Assembly: GCA_016714225.1 (NCBI GenBank)
Contig: JADJNS010000010.1
Span: forward strand, 62,001-126,000
Reading direction: 5' to 3'
DNA length: 64,000 bases
Origin: Archangiaceae bacterium
GTDB taxonomy: Bacteria; Myxococcota; Myxococcia; Myxococcales; Myxococcaceae
The position numbers and the translations under genes were made by a program. The first letter of the stretch is position 1. Every line of letters begins with the position of its first letter. Under the pieces are notes generated by a model that had not been told where the DNA came from, did no database searches, and saw only the letters and a program-made list of their open reading frames with translations. Below are positions 63,498-64,000 of this stretch, in pieces.

Positions 63498-64000
63498 TCA
63501 GCCGACCGCGAGCAGGGCCAGCGCGGCGCCGGCCGCCGAGGCGAGCGGCACCGAGAGGTTGTCGTCGATGCGCAGGCTGAACAGCTCGGCGAGCGCGCCG
63601 CGGCGGCGGCGGCGGCGGCGACCGCCAGCGCGGGCCCCAGCGCCAGCTCGGGGTGGAACAGGCGCAGCAGCGCGAACGCGAAGGCGCTGCCGCTCACCCA
63701 GAAGGCGAGGGAGCCCTCGAGCGAGCGGCCGTGAATCAGCTTGATGCGGCCGAAGCGGCGGCCGATGAACGCCGCCACCGGGTCGCCGACGCCGAGCACC
63801 GCCACCGCCACCAGGCACAGCTTGGGCGAGTGGGTGAGCGTGAGCAGCACCAGCGCGGTGGCGTACCAGGTCGACGAGTTCACCCGCACCGACTCGTGGG
63901 TGTGCACGATGTGCTTGAAGAACTTGAGCAGCGCCTGGTTCATCGTGGCGCTCTTGCGGCGCAGCACCTCGAGCGTCCAGAACGTGCCGGCGTAGAGCAT
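63498..64000 (-). CDS. Dolichol/phytol kinase-like membrane enzyme (partial, one frameshift)
   Basis: C-terminal part of a polytopic protein; the 5' end lies beyond the right window edge (the ATG at 64000 is probably internal). Key segment GDPVAAFIGRRFGRIKLIHGRSLEGSLAFWVSG matches the CTP-dependent phytol/dolichol kinase and phosphatidate cytidylyltransferase group. Several membrane helices are present. A missing G near 63600, in a GCC-repeat stretch, breaks the frame; restored, it ends LSVPLASAAGAALALLAVG at TGA 63498-63500. Confidence 0.65.
   Translation of the reverse strand, partial: ALRRHVLDARGAAPQERHDEPGAAQVLQAHRAHPRVGAGELVDLVRHRAGAAHAHPLAQAVPGGGGGARRRRPGGGVHRPPLRPHQADSRPLARGLPRLLGERQRLRVRAAAPVPPRAGAGARAGGRRRRRRRGALAELFSLRIDDNLSVPLASAAGAALALLAVG

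Noticed and set aside
63595..63625. GCC trinucleotide run as a genuine microsatellite or CRISPR-like repeat
   Set aside because: It encodes an Ala run in the kinase-like protein and coincides with a one-base frameshift, so it is a coding low-complexity tract.

Overview
The window looks like a chromosome segment of a high-GC deltaproteobacterium of the myxobacterial type (Myxococcota). This is inferred from strong G/C third-position bias in almost every gene, many lipoproteins with lipobox Cys followed by Gly-rich linkers, an FG-GAP lipoprotein, paired-PilZ kinase proteins, an ECF sigma factor, a copper monooxygenase and several secreted proteases. No rRNA, tRNA, CRISPR array, phage gene or transposase was recognised.

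Layout. 1-2.75 kb: a tandem pair of Cys-rich lipoproteins, the left one cut by the window edge. 2.9-4.48 kb: a hipBA toxin-antitoxin pair with a palindromic operator. 4.59-4.93 kb: a G/C-only block, probably a consensus artefact, that has destroyed a gene. 5-17.7 kb: envelope and metabolic genes (DUF2807 lipoprotein, propeller-like protein, TauE/SafE permease, two HExxH proteins, LysM protein and acyl-CoA ligase, copper monooxygenase, carboxyltransferase). 17.8-23.9 kb: an FG-GAP lipoprotein coupled to a large domain-rich lipoprotein, then a CrtI/RetSat-like oxidoreductase, with two copies of a small dispersed hairpin repeat. 24-27.7 kb: three genes of less GC-biased sequence (carboxypeptidase-regulatory repeats, parvulin repeats, a small Cys-rich secreted protein). 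27.7-31 kb: a fasciclin lipoprotein and an intact vapBC pair, surrounded by scars: a deleted vapBC copy and a fragment of the oxidoreductase.

31-40.4 kb: a type I secretion-like trio (ABC protein, HlyD, TolC) whose ABC ATPase has lost its catalytic motifs, followed by an ECF sigma factor overlapping a chimeric protein (anti-sigma-like head joined to a CpaB body), an NTF2-like protein, an orphan CpaB tail and a second CpaB. 41-43.7 kb: a protein with two PilZ domains and two kinase domains that have complementary catalytic defects. 44.9-51.8 kb: a minus-strand run (QueD-like, SDR, ATP-dependent DNA ligase, patatin, membrane proteins, and an S1 protease preceded by two overlapping small genes). 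52-55 kb: ubiE divergent from a UvrD/HelD-type helicase whose end is lost in a second G/C-only block. 55.7-61.7 kb: an IucA/IucC-type synthetase, a small protein, a calpain-type protease, a putative Cys/His hydrolase and a helical protein. 61.8-64 kb: a discoidin plus beta-helix lipoprotein and a partial dolichol/phytol kinase-like membrane enzyme.

Data quality matters here. At least a dozen genes carry single-base frameshifts, mostly in C or G runs and concentrated at 33-40 kb, while the protein similarity continues in the next frame. Together with the two A/T-free blocks this points to an unpolished or low-coverage consensus rather than gene decay. Frameshifted genes are therefore described as whole genes with the break positions given. 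The features least easily explained by such errors, because they are in-frame substitutions or rearrangements, are the dead ABC ATPase, the anti-sigma/CpaB chimera, the dual pseudokinase, the vapBC scar and the large intergenic palindrome at 40.64-40.80 kb.
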